Shown here one piece after another: positions 48,166 to 57,010 of a stretch of 64,000 bases of DNA; within the stretch, counting starts at the first letter, position 1, and each line of letters starts with the position of its first letter. Location of the stretch: positions 3,960,608-4,024,607 of the forward strand of contig OX638345.1 in NCBI GenBank assembly GCA_951813535.1, in the 5' to 3' direction. A program made the position numbers and the translations under genes. The DNA is from an uncultured Dehalococcoidia bacterium (lineage in GTDB: Bacteria > Chloroflexota > Dehalococcoidia > Lucifugimonadales > UBA3495). The notes below the pieces were generated by a model. The model made no database searches. It was not told the origin of the DNA and saw only the letters and a list, made by a program, of their open reading frames with translations.

Positions 48166-48933
48166 TCAATCACCTCCTTCAGGTCGCACCAGGGCGCGGT
48201 GTGGCGACAGTCGTTCCCGGTAGCTGGTGCCTTCGATGACGATCTGGTAGCTGGCGTTGGCCAGGCGGTCGAGGGCGCTGTTGCCGAGGATGGGATCGTC
48301 GAAGAGACTGAGCCATTCGTCCACGGCCCGGTTGCTGGTGATGACGAAGCTGGACGCCCGATGGCGATTGAGGATCAGTTCGTAGAGATCAGCGGACTGC
48401 TGTGGGGTGAGCCGGTGCAGGCCGAGATCGTCGAGGATGAGCAGGTCGGGGGGCAGGAAGGACCGGAAGGTACGGTCCACCGAGTTGTCCACTCTGGCCT
48501 GAGCCATGGCCTTGAAGAAGTCGTCGGCGTGGCTGAAGCGGACGGTGTGTCCGGCGCGGACTGCGGAGTAGCCCAGGGCTTGAGCGGGGAAGCTCTTGCC
48601 GACGCCAGCGGGTCCCACCAGCAGCACGTGCTCGTGCTTGTCCAGAAACTCCAGAGAGAAGACGGCGTCCAGCAATCGGCGGTCCAGGGTAATTGACGCC
48701 GACCAGTCGAAGTCCTCCAGCCGGCAGGTCTCCTCAAAACCGGCGCCTTGCAGCCGGAGTTCGATGCGGCGTTGGGCGCGACGGTTGACCTCGTCGCTGA
48801 GGACGATCTCCAGGAATGATGCGTAGTCCAGCTGTTCCCTGCGGGCCAGGGCGATGCGTTCGGGCAGGGTGGCGGCCATGGGTCCCAGCTGCAGACGCTT
48901 GAGCAGGGGTGTGAGTTCGGTGATGCGGGTCAT
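48166..48933 (-). CDS. istB: IS21-family helper ATPase IstB (element 2)
   Basis: 255 residues with Walker A (LLVGPAGVGKSF) and Walker B (LLILDDLG). Its ATG (48931-48933) overlaps the istA stop as ATGA, implying translational coupling. It differs from element 1 IstB at roughly one residue in ten, for example KSFPAQAL against KSFLAQAL. Confidence 0.95.
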   Translation of the reverse strand: MTRITELTPLLKRLQLGPMAATLPERIALARREQLDYASFLEIVLSDEVNRRAQRRIELRLQGAGFEETCRLEDFDWSASITLDRRLLDAVFSLEFLDKHEHVLLVGPAGVGKSFPAQALGYSAVRAGHTVRFSHADDFFKAMAQARVDNSVDRTFRSFLPPDLLILDDLGLHRLTPQQSADLYELILNRHRASSFVITSNRAVDEWLSLFDDPILGNSALDRLANASYQIVIEGTSYRERLSPHRALVRPEGGD

Positions 48934-50492
48934 GATCGACCTCCAGCGGCAAGGGCGAAGACGGAGCCGGGTCTGGCGAAGCGGCCGGCTGGCATGGGCA
49001 GTGGCAATTGCGGCATGGCCTCCTCTTCCAGAGCCCGCACCAGGATGCGTTCCACCCGGTTCACGTCGATGAGGTCGACGGCCAGGGCACGCCGGCAGGC
49101 GGCATCAAGACGCTCAGCGGTGTAGCGTTCCCCAAGGCGGAGCAGCTTGTGCCCCTGTCTGATCTTCGACCAGGGATGCCGGTCGTCGAAGAGACGTTCG
49201 GCGAATTCGGCCACCGACGGACCCAGCAGAGCGGCGCTGCGCTTGATGCGCTCGGGCGCTTTCATGGTGTAGGCGGTGAGTTCGGCCGGATAATCATCTG
49301 GGTCGGTGGCGCGGCCGCCCCTGGGCTGACGCTGGTGGACCTTGAGGAGCTTGCCTCGGTGGTAGATGCGCACCAGCTTGCTGTCCAGCCTGATTTCCAC
49401 CTTCTGTCCCGGTGGGCAGGACGATGACGGCACTGAGTAAAGCGCGTACTGGCAGGCCACGTGATGATCGGGATGGACCTTGGCCGTGCGCCAGTGGGTG
49501 ATTTCGTAAGGCTCGCCGTCCCAGGGCAGCAGGGCATGACGCTCTTCATCCTGGAATACCACCAGGGGCTGCCGGTGGGTGGTGCCGTGGGTCCGCTGAC
49601 CAGCCACCTCCAAACACCAGCGCTGGGCTTCATTGCGCAGGTGGACCAGACCATGGAAATCGCCGCCCTTGAATAAACGCTCCCTGACGTAGGACACGCT
49701 CCTCTCCACCTTGGGCTTGTCCTTGGGATGACGGACCCGGGCCGGATCGGCGACGAAACCACGATGCTGGGAGTATTCCAGAAAGCCCCGGGTCAGACGC
49801 GGATGCAACGGATCCGGTCCCGCCACCGCCGCCGGGAAATTGTCGATGACCAGGTAGCGGGGCACACCGCCGAAAAAGGCCCACGCTGCCTCCAGCCCCG
49901 CGATCACGTCCTCCAGCTTCTGGCTGTGCGTCGGCCACACGAAGCAATGCCGCGAGTACGACAGCACGATGATCAGCGCCCACACCACCTTGCGCTTGCC
50001 CGTGGCCGGATCGGTAATCATCCCCAATCGGCCGAAGTCAGCCTCGGCCACCTCGCCGGCCGCAGTGTCGGCCATCCGCACCGTGCGGACGCTGCGCCGT
50101 CCCCAGTTGCGTTTCCTGATGAACCGGCGCAACGACGAATACGACACGTGACAGCCGCGCGCCGTCAGCAACTCGTGAATTCGGGTGAGCAACAGCCGGT
50201 CGCCGGTGAGCCACTGGTAAATCTGGTCGGCCCACGGCTCCAGCAGGTCCTGGCTGGGCATCTCCGCCCGTCGCGGCCCCACCTGGCCCATGGCCGCCAA
50301 CCGGCTCAATTGCTCCTCGGTGGCGACCGGGCCATCCTGGACAATGCCCTCGGTCCTGGCCGCCGCCACGTACCTGGCCACGGTATCCCGCGACAATCCG
50401 GTGCCCGCCGCAATCCGGCGCAGGCTGCCTCCCGCCTGCCAGCGGCGAATGATCTCCTGTATTTCCATCCTGGGAACCTCCCGGTACGCCAT
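48930..50492 (-). CDS. istA: IS21-family transposase IstA (element 2)
   Basis: 520 residues from ATG 50492; a longer frame starts at 50543 but the paralogue starts at the equivalent MAYREVPRM. HTH (LSRDTVARYVAAA), DDE residues in ADFGRLGMI, YLVIDNFPAAV and KPKVERSVSYVRERL. Intact. It diverges from element 1 IstA more than IstB does, notably near residues 100-130 and the C-terminal third. Confidence 0.95.
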   Translation of the reverse strand: MAYREVPRMEIQEIIRRWQAGGSLRRIAAGTGLSRDTVARYVAAARTEGIVQDGPVATEEQLSRLAAMGQVGPRRAEMPSQDLLEPWADQIYQWLTGDRLLLTRIHELLTARGCHVSYSSLRRFIRKRNWGRRSVRTVRMADTAAGEVAEADFGRLGMITDPATGKRKVVWALIIVLSYSRHCFVWPTHSQKLEDVIAGLEAAWAFFGGVPRYLVIDNFPAAVAGPDPLHPRLTRGFLEYSQHRGFVADPARVRHPKDKPKVERSVSYVRERLFKGGDFHGLVHLRNEAQRWCLEVAGQRTHGTTHRQPLVVFQDEERHALLPWDGEPYEITHWRTAKVHPDHHVACQYALYSVPSSSCPPGQKVEIRLDSKLVRIYHRGKLLKVHQRQPRGGRATDPDDYPAELTAYTMKAPERIKRSAALLGPSVAEFAERLFDDRHPWSKIRQGHKLLRLGERYTAERLDAACRRALAVDLIDVNRVERILVRALEEEAMPQLPLPMPAGRFARPGSVFALAAGGRS

Positions 50493-51173
50493 CGCTGCAC
50501 CTCGGCTCTGAAGTGCGGCGATGGTCGCCCATGTGGCTCCCAAAGTGGCCTAATGACCCTGAAAATCTGGTAGGAAGACCCTGAAAATCTCCTGATCTAC
50601 TGGTCTATAGTCCCTGAACAACAACACTCAGCGTAGCGCCAGCCCGAGTGGCTGAGGATCAGCTGGAACAGCAAGTGAGGATAGGGCTGTCCGGCGACGG
50701 TCACCCCCAGGGCGCTGCCGTGGGTGAAGTCGAACTGGGCCTCCCGTCCCGGTGGATGCTCCTGGGGGAAGTACACCTCCTGATCGGGACCATTGAGTGC
50801 TCGCCAGTCCTGTAATCGTCGTTGCAGGGTATGCAGTTGGGAGGCGCTGAACCGACCGGGATGCTGCTCCTCCAGCCACTCGATAATTGTCGTTCCTTTC
50901 AGCTTGCCGCTGGGATCGCCTTGCAGCAGGGGCTCAATCTCCTCCTCCCACACCCCGCCGAAGGGATCGGCCCGGGTCCGCCACCAGCGCTCCTCCTTCG
51001 TCTCCGACGGCAACGGGCCGTCCTGCCACTTGCGCGCCGACCGCACGCACATCCCGGCCATCGCGGCCGCCGTCTCCTGGGTCTTTCCTTCCATAAGTCT
51101 CTGCCTCAGTAGTCTGACTTATCGGTCCTTGATCAAAATCCGGCACCTCCGTGCCGGACGATTTACACCATCC

Positions 51174-51224
51174 CAACCGGCAAGAATAGTCAGCGCAAGA
51201 GGCATTCCTTATTGTCGTCTATCA
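51174..51224. repeat. 51-bp terminal inverted repeat, right
   Basis: Complement of the left repeat with two mismatches. It stands about 80 bp upstream of the host IS21-like transposase start, so it is that element's left (transposase-proximal) end. Confidence 0.85.
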
Positions 51225-51659
51225 CTCGCCCGCCCAAGCAGATCTCTGCTGGCCCACCCCGTGGCGACCGGCACAAGTCCCGTGCCTCAAACCCAAGATG
51301 CGAGAGGCCCGGAACAGCACCTTCGAGTGCCATCAGCACGCCCCGCAACGGTTACCTGATCGACGCCGCCGCGACTACACAGTGGCGACCGGGCTGGGGC
51401 CGCAAAAACTGGACGGCCAGCGGTCTCTACACCATGAAAGGCGCATCATTGCCAGCCGAATGACGCCCACCAGCGCACGGTCGCTGCGCAACAGCGTCAA
51501 GCCCAACCCCCCGCTGATGCCGCTCGGCCTCCAGACCCGCGCAATCCGCAGTCACCGGCGGGGAATGGACCCTGATCCATTGGCAACGTGCCCGCAGAAA
51601 ACGCTCCCGCCTCGGTCAACACAGCGGAGTAGGGAACTCCACGAATTACCATGCCGAAA
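51225..51659. other. Intergenic region, no gene recognised
   Basis: Between the IS21 nest and the metabolic block. Open frames here have random composition and no ribosome sites. No match to the gene interrupted at 44653 was seen, so this is not its other half. Confidence 0.45.
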
Positions 51660-51694
51660 GCGTGCCCACCCGGCGCTCGCCGGCGTGGGCACGC
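51660..51694 (-). terminator. Long GC hairpin downstream of comE
   Basis: GCGTGCCCAC with a bulge and CGGC pairs to GCCGGCGTGGGCACGC. On the reverse strand TTT follows; on the forward strand AACATTTTTG follows, so it may act in both directions. It sits 60-95 bp beyond the stop of the 51753-52343 gene. Confidence 0.6.
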
Positions 51695-51752
51695 AACATT
51701 TTTGCCAAACACTCAGGCGGAGATTTCGCCTGAAGGTCGTCAGCCCCTGACG

Positions 51753-52343
51753 CTAATCAGCGCCGATTCCCAACTCCGTCTGCAAGTCCCGGATGGTCTC
51801 GGCGCGGCTGCGGGTCGGGACGCGCACCCGCATACCGATTGGCTCGTTCTCTATCTCCGGAACGACCTTGATGGCGACGAATACCGGGCCGGTTTCCCGC
51901 ATTATCTGCTCGACGTTGGTGGCGAACTCTTCCAGGTCGTCGAAGCTGTAGGCAGAGGTGTAACCGGATTCCTTGGCCATGCCGGCGTAGTTGATATCCT
52001 GCGCGTTGGGAACCGGCTGCCCGCCGGTGGTGGCGTAGCACTCATTGTCCAACAGGATGTGGCAGAAGTTTTCCGGCTGTTTACCCGCGATGGTGGCCAG
52101 TATCCCCAGGTTCATCAGCAGCGCGCCTTCGGAATCGAACAGCACCACCTTTTCATCAGGCAGACCCAGGGCCAGCCCCAGGGCCGCCGAGGTGGTCTGG
52201 CCCATCGCGCCGCCCATGTTCAGGTCCCGGTTCTCGTTGGTGCTGAATTCCCGCCAGTGGCGACCGGAAGTGCCGGTGGGGATCACGATGGCGTCGCCCC
52301 TGTGCTCCTGGAAAACTCGGAATACGTCCTGGGATTGAATCAT
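51753..52343 (-). CDS. Sulfopyruvate decarboxylase-like beta subunit (TPP-binding)
   Basis: 196 residues from ATG 52343 (GGAGG 6 nt upstream). It is a TPP-enzyme C-terminal domain: NMGGAMGQTTSAALGLALGL, then the TPP/Mg motif as LFDSEGALLMNLGILATIAG (the usual GDG is replaced by SEG but the downstream N is kept), then ILLDNECYATTGGQP. Resembles ComE of sulfopyruvate decarboxylase and phosphonopyruvate decarboxylase. With the alpha subunit 116 nt upstream it should decarboxylate a 3-sulfo- or phosphono-pyruvate to the aldehyde. Substrate is inferred from family only. Confidence 0.78.
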   Translation of the reverse strand: MIQSQDVFRVFQEHRGDAIVIPTGTSGRHWREFSTNENRDLNMGGAMGQTTSAALGLALGLPDEKVVLFDSEGALLMNLGILATIAGKQPENFCHILLDNECYATTGGQPVPNAQDINYAGMAKESGYTSAYSFDDLEEFATNVEQIMRETGPVFVAIKVVPEIENEPIGMRVRVPTRSRAETIRDLQTELGIGAD

Positions 52344-52459
52344 GCTTTGCCTCCGTTGGGTGGATCTTTTTTGCTCCGTACTTCGCGCTGTCCCAAGAAT
52401 CCGTGCGGCACTGGGTCGCGCGCCGACGGAGCAACAAATATTGGCGAATCGCTATCTCT

Positions 52460-52978
52460 CTAGCGGTTGAACCCGTGGTATTCGTCGCCCACGAGGATGG
52501 CAACCGGCCGCTTGGTGGCCCGGGCCTCCTCGAAGGCCGTGGTGATGCGCGTGCTGTCGGCGTCCTGCTCCACCAGGTAGTAGTTGATGCGGAAGGCGTT
52601 CAGGAACGGCTCGGTGTAGGTCGCTGCCGAGTCAGTTATGACGCCGTGGCGATTCCAGCCACGATAGCCCACCACCATTACCAGCGGGAACCCGGCATCG
52701 AGGACCATGCCCCGGATGGAGTCGCCGGATTCCATCATGCCCGTGTTCTGAATCAGGACCACCGGGGTCTTGCCCGCGACCAGCAGCCCCAGGGCCACGC
52801 CAAAGGTCTCGCCTTCCCGTGAGGCCGGGACGATGTCCAGCCAGGGCTCCTCCTTCATCAACTCGTACAGGTAGTTGGTCTCGCTGTCGGGGATGGTCAC
52901 CACGTGGGTGACACCGTTCTTCTGGAATTCCTCTACCAGAGCCTCGGGACTCAGCACCGCTGCCTGCTCTTGCACCAT
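52460..52978 (-). CDS. Sulfopyruvate decarboxylase-like alpha subunit
   Basis: 172 residues from ATG 52978 (GAGGAG 7 nt upstream). It is a TPP-enzyme N-terminal domain: LVEEFQKNGVTHVVTIPDSE, IVPASREGETFGVALGLLVA (with the E of the PYR domain that activates TPP), and VLIQNTGMMESGDSIRGMVL. Similar to ComD and the N-terminal half of phosphonopyruvate decarboxylase. A longer frame to 53080 adds 34 residues with no ribosome site. It pairs with the beta subunit just downstream. No sulfolactate dehydrogenase or transporter is adjacent. Confidence 0.78.
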   Translation of the reverse strand: MVQEQAAVLSPEALVEEFQKNGVTHVVTIPDSETNYLYELMKEEPWLDIVPASREGETFGVALGLLVAGKTPVVLIQNTGMMESGDSIRGMVLDAGFPLVMVVGYRGWNRHGVITDSAATYTEPFLNAFRINYYLVEQDADSTRITTAFEEARATKRPVAILVGDEYHGFNR

Positions 52979-53248
52979 GAATGTTCTCCTCGTGTACGTT
53001 GTGAACCTGGCAGTCGCGGTTCCCGCTAGCTGGGCAAAGACCCGGTACTGCTGTGGACTGTGCGGATTATAGTAACCCATAGCGAGAGGGTCAATTTTGG
53101 GATTGCCGGCGAGCCGATGAACCGCCTTCTCTCCACGGATGCAATGTCATTAGGTTTCGATACCATCGGTTGACCGCGCATACCCTCAGTGTTAGCGTGC
53201 GCGTAATTGACCGAGCTAAGTTTTGCCAATCAGGGGGAATGACCAGAC

Positions 53249-55525
53249 ATGGCAGGAACACTGGAACACATTCGGATAATCGACTTCGGGCAGTATATTT
53301 CCGGTCCCCTGGCCGGCATGTTGCTGGCCGATCAGGGCGCCGACGTTGTGCGGGTTGACCCTCCCGGGGGGCCTCGCTGGAAGACCCCGGCCAACTCGAC
53401 GTGGAACCGAGGCAAGCGGAGCATTACCCTGGACCTCAAGAAAGCGGACGACTTGGCCACTGCCCGCTCCCTGATAGAGGGCGCCGATGTGGTGGTCGAG
53501 AACTTCCGTCCCGGAACCATGGACCGGCTGGGCTTGGGACCCGAGGAGATGACTCGAGCCAACCCCCGCCTGGTTTACTGCTCCATTCCGGGATTTGCGT
53601 CGGACGATCCCCGGTCGGCCATGCCGGCTTACGAAGGAATTGTGGGAGCAGCCTCGGCCACCTTCCGCCCGCCCGACGCCGATAGCCCGCGTCCGGTCTA
53701 CACGGCCATTCCCATCGCGTCGGTCTATGGGGCCTTCCAGTCGGTGGTGGCCGTCACGGTCGCCCTGAACGCCCGGGAGCGCGACGGCGTGGGGCAACGC
53801 ATCGAAGTCCCTCTGTTTGACAGCATGTTCCAGTCCATCGGGCGTTTCGGTGTCCGAGTGCACAACGCTGCCCCGACGAGCCCGACACTGCAGGAATTGT
53901 GGGGTGGTATCTTCCAGTGCAGCGACGGCCAGTACGTGCGCTTCGGTGGCCCCGGCAACCAGAACTTCCGCCAGTTCGTGGAAGCCGCCGGGATCACGTC
54001 GTGGGATGACGAGGGTCTTACCGACTTCGACCGCCCCCTGGACGTCCCCCAATTCCGCGCCGAGGCCCAGCAGCGAATTGAGGATCTCTTCCTTACTCGT
54101 ACCGCCCAGGAGTGGGAAGACCTGATCGCCGAGGCGGGCAGCGAAGGCGCGGTCTGCCGCACCAGCGCCGAGTGGTTTGACCATCCCCACGCCCGGGCCT
54201 CCCAGATGGTGGTGGAGGTCGACGACCCCACCTACGGCAAGATGCTGCAGCCGGGGATCAACGCCCGGATGTCGTTGACGCCGGGCCGGGTGCGCAGCCC
54301 GGCTCCCGCTCCCGACCAGCACCGTGAAGAAATCCTCGCGGAGCTGAAGCCTCGCCCCACTTCCGAGGCGCCGGCGCACCAGGACGCCCTGCGTGCCGCC
54401 CTCGACGGAGTGAAGGTGCTGGACCTGTGCATCATCCTGGCCGGTCCCACCATGGGCCGGACTCTGGCCGAGTATGGGGCCAACGTCATCAAGATAGATA
54501 ACCCCCGGCGCGGCTCAACCGTGGCCCGGCATAACGACATCAACCGGGGCAAGCGCAGCATCCTGCTGGACCTGAGGTCTGACGAAGGGCGCGACGTTTT
54601 CTGGACGCTGCTGGAGGATGCCGACGTGGTGGCCCAGAACTACCGCGCCGGCAGCCTGGAGAGGCTGGGGCTGGGATACGAAGAGGTGCGCAAGCGCAAG
54701 CCCGACATCATCTACGCTTCGCTTAACGCCTACGGGCACATCGGCCCCTGGGCGGAGCGCCCCGGTCACGAGGGGTTTGCCCAGGCCACTGCCGGGATGA
54801 CCCGTCGCTTCGGCGGTGACGGTATGCCCGAGTCGCAGCCCAATCCGGTGAACGACTACGGCACGGGGTTCATGGGCGCCTACGGGGTGGCCCTCGCCCT
54901 GCTGCACCGAAAGCGCACCGGCGAGGGCCAGCACATCGACTCCGCGCTGGCCTACACCGCCATGACGCTGCAATCGCCCTTCATGCAGATGTACGAGGGC
55001 AAGCAGTGGAACGAGACCAGCGGCCAGGACGCCCTGGGAACCGGTGCGTTGCATCGGGCCTATCAGGCCAGTGACGGCTGGTTCTTTGTTGGTGCCCCAG
55101 AGTCGGCGCTGTCAACGCTGTCCGGCCTGGAGGGTCTCTCCGGAATAGACTCCCTGCGGGGCGATGCCTTGGCCTCGTCGCTCGAAGAGCGGTTCCAGGG
55201 GAACAGCGTGGCGTTCTGGGTCGAGCGACTGGCCGCCGCCGGCGTCGGCGCGCAGCGCGTCATCACCAACGTCAGGGAGCTGATGACCGACCCCTGGGTT
55301 GAGTCCCACGGACTTAGCCTCACCCGCGAGCACGACGATCTGGGACCGGTGACTACCTGCGGTCCCGCGCCGCGCCTGTCGCGCACCCCGGTGCGCCCGG
55401 GCATACCTGCCCCCAAGCCTGGAACCCACGCTCGGGAGATTCTCGAAGAGCATGGCTTGGAGAGCCGCTACCAAACCCTGCTCGATTCGGGTGTGATACT
55501 GACCGACGGTGTGGCGGCGGGGTAG
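53249..55525 (+). CDS. Tandem-fused CaiB/BaiF-family CoA-transferase
   Basis: 758 residues from ATG 53249 (AGGGGG upstream). Two family III CoA-transferase units are fused: residues 1-365 (LEHIRIIDFGQYISGPLAGM, VVENFRPGTMDRLGL) and about 388-745 (GVKVLDLCIILAGPTMGRTL, VAQNYRAGSLERLGLGYEE). The catalytic Asp is present in unit 2 (D536 in PVNDYGTG). In unit 1 the matching position appears to be S158 in YTAIPIASVYGAF, so unit 1 is probably inactive and structural. Such enzymes move CoA between carboxylic acids or racemise acyl-CoAs. It starts the metabolic block, followed by a lactonase and MmgE/PrpD. Substrate unknown. Confidence 0.88.
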   Translation: MAGTLEHIRIIDFGQYISGPLAGMLLADQGADVVRVDPPGGPRWKTPANSTWNRGKRSITLDLKKADDLATARSLIEGADVVVENFRPGTMDRLGLGPEEMTRANPRLVYCSIPGFASDDPRSAMPAYEGIVGAASATFRPPDADSPRPVYTAIPIASVYGAFQSVVAVTVALNARERDGVGQRIEVPLFDSMFQSIGRFGVRVHNAAPTSPTLQELWGGIFQCSDGQYVRFGGPGNQNFRQFVEAAGITSWDDEGLTDFDRPLDVPQFRAEAQQRIEDLFLTRTAQEWEDLIAEAGSEGAVCRTSAEWFDHPHARASQMVVEVDDPTYGKMLQPGINARMSLTPGRVRSPAPAPDQHREEILAELKPRPTSEAPAHQDALRAALDGVKVLDLCIILAGPTMGRTLAEYGANVIKIDNPRRGSTVARHNDINRGKRSILLDLRSDEGRDVFWTLLEDADVVAQNYRAGSLERLGLGYEEVRKRKPDIIYASLNAYGHIGPWAERPGHEGFAQATAGMTRRFGGDGMPESQPNPVNDYGTGFMGAYGVALALLHRKRTGEGQHIDSALAYTAMTLQSPFMQMYEGKQWNETSGQDALGTGALHRAYQASDGWFFVGAPESALSTLSGLEGLSGIDSLRGDALASSLEERFQGNSVAFWVERLAAAGVGAQRVITNVRELMTDPWVESHGLSLTREHDDLGPVTTCGPAPRLSRTPVRPGIPAPKPGTHAREILEEHGLESRYQTLLDSGVILTDGVAAG

Positions 55526-55868
55526 CATCCCCGCCTCGGCACGGATTTTGGGCCGGGCGTATGCACGTGCGGCCCAAGTCATTTCACCGCTGCCGATGCC
55601 AAATCCGGCAGACCGTAGTCGCCGCGAGACCATGTCGCCGCTCCGCTCCTCGCAAGTCCCCGGCGCCGCGCTGCCGGTCTCAATTTTCGCCGTGACGGGT
55701 TCCGTCGCAGTCAGGTGTATGGGCCGCCCTACCCCGTCTTCCAATGCGGATGTGGCAGCGATTAACGTCCCACGGTCTCGGCAACCGGACACCAATCCGC
55801 AAGCTCTGACTGATATACTCGCGGCGATTGATAGCGGTTTTCGACCCACGCCAGGGAGGTGGTTAACC
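55526..55868. other. Intergenic region upstream of SMP-30 gene
   Basis: The SMP-30 frame is open through here but composition is not protein-like. An extended -10-like TGATATACT lies at about 55810-55820. No separate gene. Confidence 0.45.
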
Positions 55869-56762
55869 ATGGCTGAAGACCTGTCCGCAATTGTCGAGTC
55901 CGGCGCTCCAGTCCTGATCGCTGCCGGGGGGCCCACCGAAGGGCCTCTTTGGCATCCCGGCAACTATTTGACCTACGTACGCCATCGGGAAAGCATGTTG
56001 ATGCGGTGGGACGGTGGCGGCGAACCCACCGCGATCCGCACCGATACCGGCGAAGGCAACGGCTGCACCCTTGACCCCCAGGGCCGACTGCTGATGTGTG
56101 AGGGGGCCAACCGGCAAATCACCCGGATGGACCCCGATGGATCTGTGACGGTGGTGGCTGATCGGTGGCAGGACAAACGGCTCAACCGGCCCAATGACAT
56201 CATCTGCCGCTCCGATGGCAGCGTCTACTTCACCGACCCGGAACGCGGCATCCCGGTGGAACAGCGGGAACTGGGCTTCTCCGGCGTCTTACGGATCGCC
56301 CCTGACGGTACGTTGCACGTGGCCACCGACGAGTGCGAATACCCCAACGGGCTGGCGTTGTCCCCGGACGAATCGGTGCTCTATGTTGCGATCAGCCGTC
56401 TTGACGACCGCTGCGTTGAGGAGGGAGAACGAGGCGAGGTGTGTACCCACCGGCGTATCCGGGCCTTCGACGTCGCCGCGGACGGGACGCTCAGCAACAA
56501 CCGCGTCTTCTGCGACATGTCGTCAGCCGAGCCCGGGGTGCCCGACGGCATGAAGGTGGATACCGAAGGCAGGGTATATTGCACCGGCTCCGGAGGGATT
56601 TGGGTCATTGATCCTGACGGCAATCGGCTGGGCGTCATCCGCGTCCCCGAGGTGCCGCGCAACCTGGTGTTCGGTGGCGCGGACCGGGATACCATGTTCA
56701 TCACCGCAGGAGATTCGGTTTACAGCCTGCAAACCAGGGTGCGGGGTGTGGGCGCGAATTAG
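55869..56762 (+). CDS. SMP-30/gluconolactonase-family hydrolase
   Basis: 297 residues from ATG 55869 (GGAGG 9 nt upstream). It is a six-bladed propeller with metal ligands in the expected places: E24 in GGPTEGPLWHP, N109/D110 in RLNRPNDII, N160 in YPNGLALSPDE and D227 in GVPDGMKVD. Blade signatures such as VYFTDP and VLYVAIS recur. It should hydrolyse sugar or other lactones with a divalent metal. The enlarged loop near 180-195 (DDRCVEEGERGEVCTH) adds a cysteine pair. It follows the CoA-transferase on the same strand with its own spacer. Confidence 0.9.
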   Translation: MAEDLSAIVESGAPVLIAAGGPTEGPLWHPGNYLTYVRHRESMLMRWDGGGEPTAIRTDTGEGNGCTLDPQGRLLMCEGANRQITRMDPDGSVTVVADRWQDKRLNRPNDIICRSDGSVYFTDPERGIPVEQRELGFSGVLRIAPDGTLHVATDECEYPNGLALSPDESVLYVAISRLDDRCVEEGERGEVCTHRRIRAFDVAADGTLSNNRVFCDMSSAEPGVPDGMKVDTEGRVYCTGSGGIWVIDPDGNRLGVIRVPEVPRNLVFGGADRDTMFITAGDSVYSLQTRVRGVGAN

Positions 56763-57010
56763 CGGCAAACCGTCCGGCAGTCCGCATCGGGCGGATTGGA
56801 TACGCGAGCTCCCACGCGGACGAAGGCGCAAATGCCATGCGGGGGTTAATCCCATGCGGCGTCGGCTTGCGGTTGACCTGCCTCTCCCCTCGCGCCAGCC
56901 CAACCGTGCGTGCCTGACCGGGTCGGCGCCGTTTCGGAAGGGCGGTCATTAGCGTCACGACCCGGCCCGTGTTAGCATCGCAATCGCCCTAAATTATCCG
57001 GAGGTTCTCC

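Larger units (their letters stand above)
48069..50626. mobile_element. IS21-family element 2, complete
   Basis: 2558 bp with ends TGTGGTTTTTCAGGG (48069) and the inverted TGTTGTTGTTCAGGG (50626). It is flanked by a 6-bp direct repeat CTCAGC (48063-48068 and 50627-50632), the target duplication. Internal end sites TTTTCAGGGTC recur at both ends. It carries istB and istA, facing left, opposite to element 1. Confidence 0.88.
47758..51094 (-). pseudogene. IstA-like transposase of the host element, split by IS21 element 2
   Basis: Reverse strand. The 5' part, 51094-50627, reads EGKTQETAAAMAGMCVRSAR, then PPGREAQFDFTHGSALGVTV and LSHSGWRYAE. The 3' part, 48068-47758, reads IAAGETFLALKQGMQNALWA, LGGVPEVVRSDN, NPGKSHENGVAEHAHYRLKD, ALIMRGSRDF. 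Removing element 2 and one CTCAGC copy rejoins GWRYAE to IAAGETF in frame. It contains the DFTH and RSDN acidic residues and the ENGVAE glutamate of the catalytic triad. The C-terminus is lost at 47757 against element 1. It is a different IS21 subgroup from the two intact copies. Confidence 0.8.

Noticed and set aside
44654-51224. A cargo-carrying transposon defined by the 51-bp repeats
   Set aside because: Everything inside is transposase or relic; no cargo genes. No target duplication was found at the outer ends.
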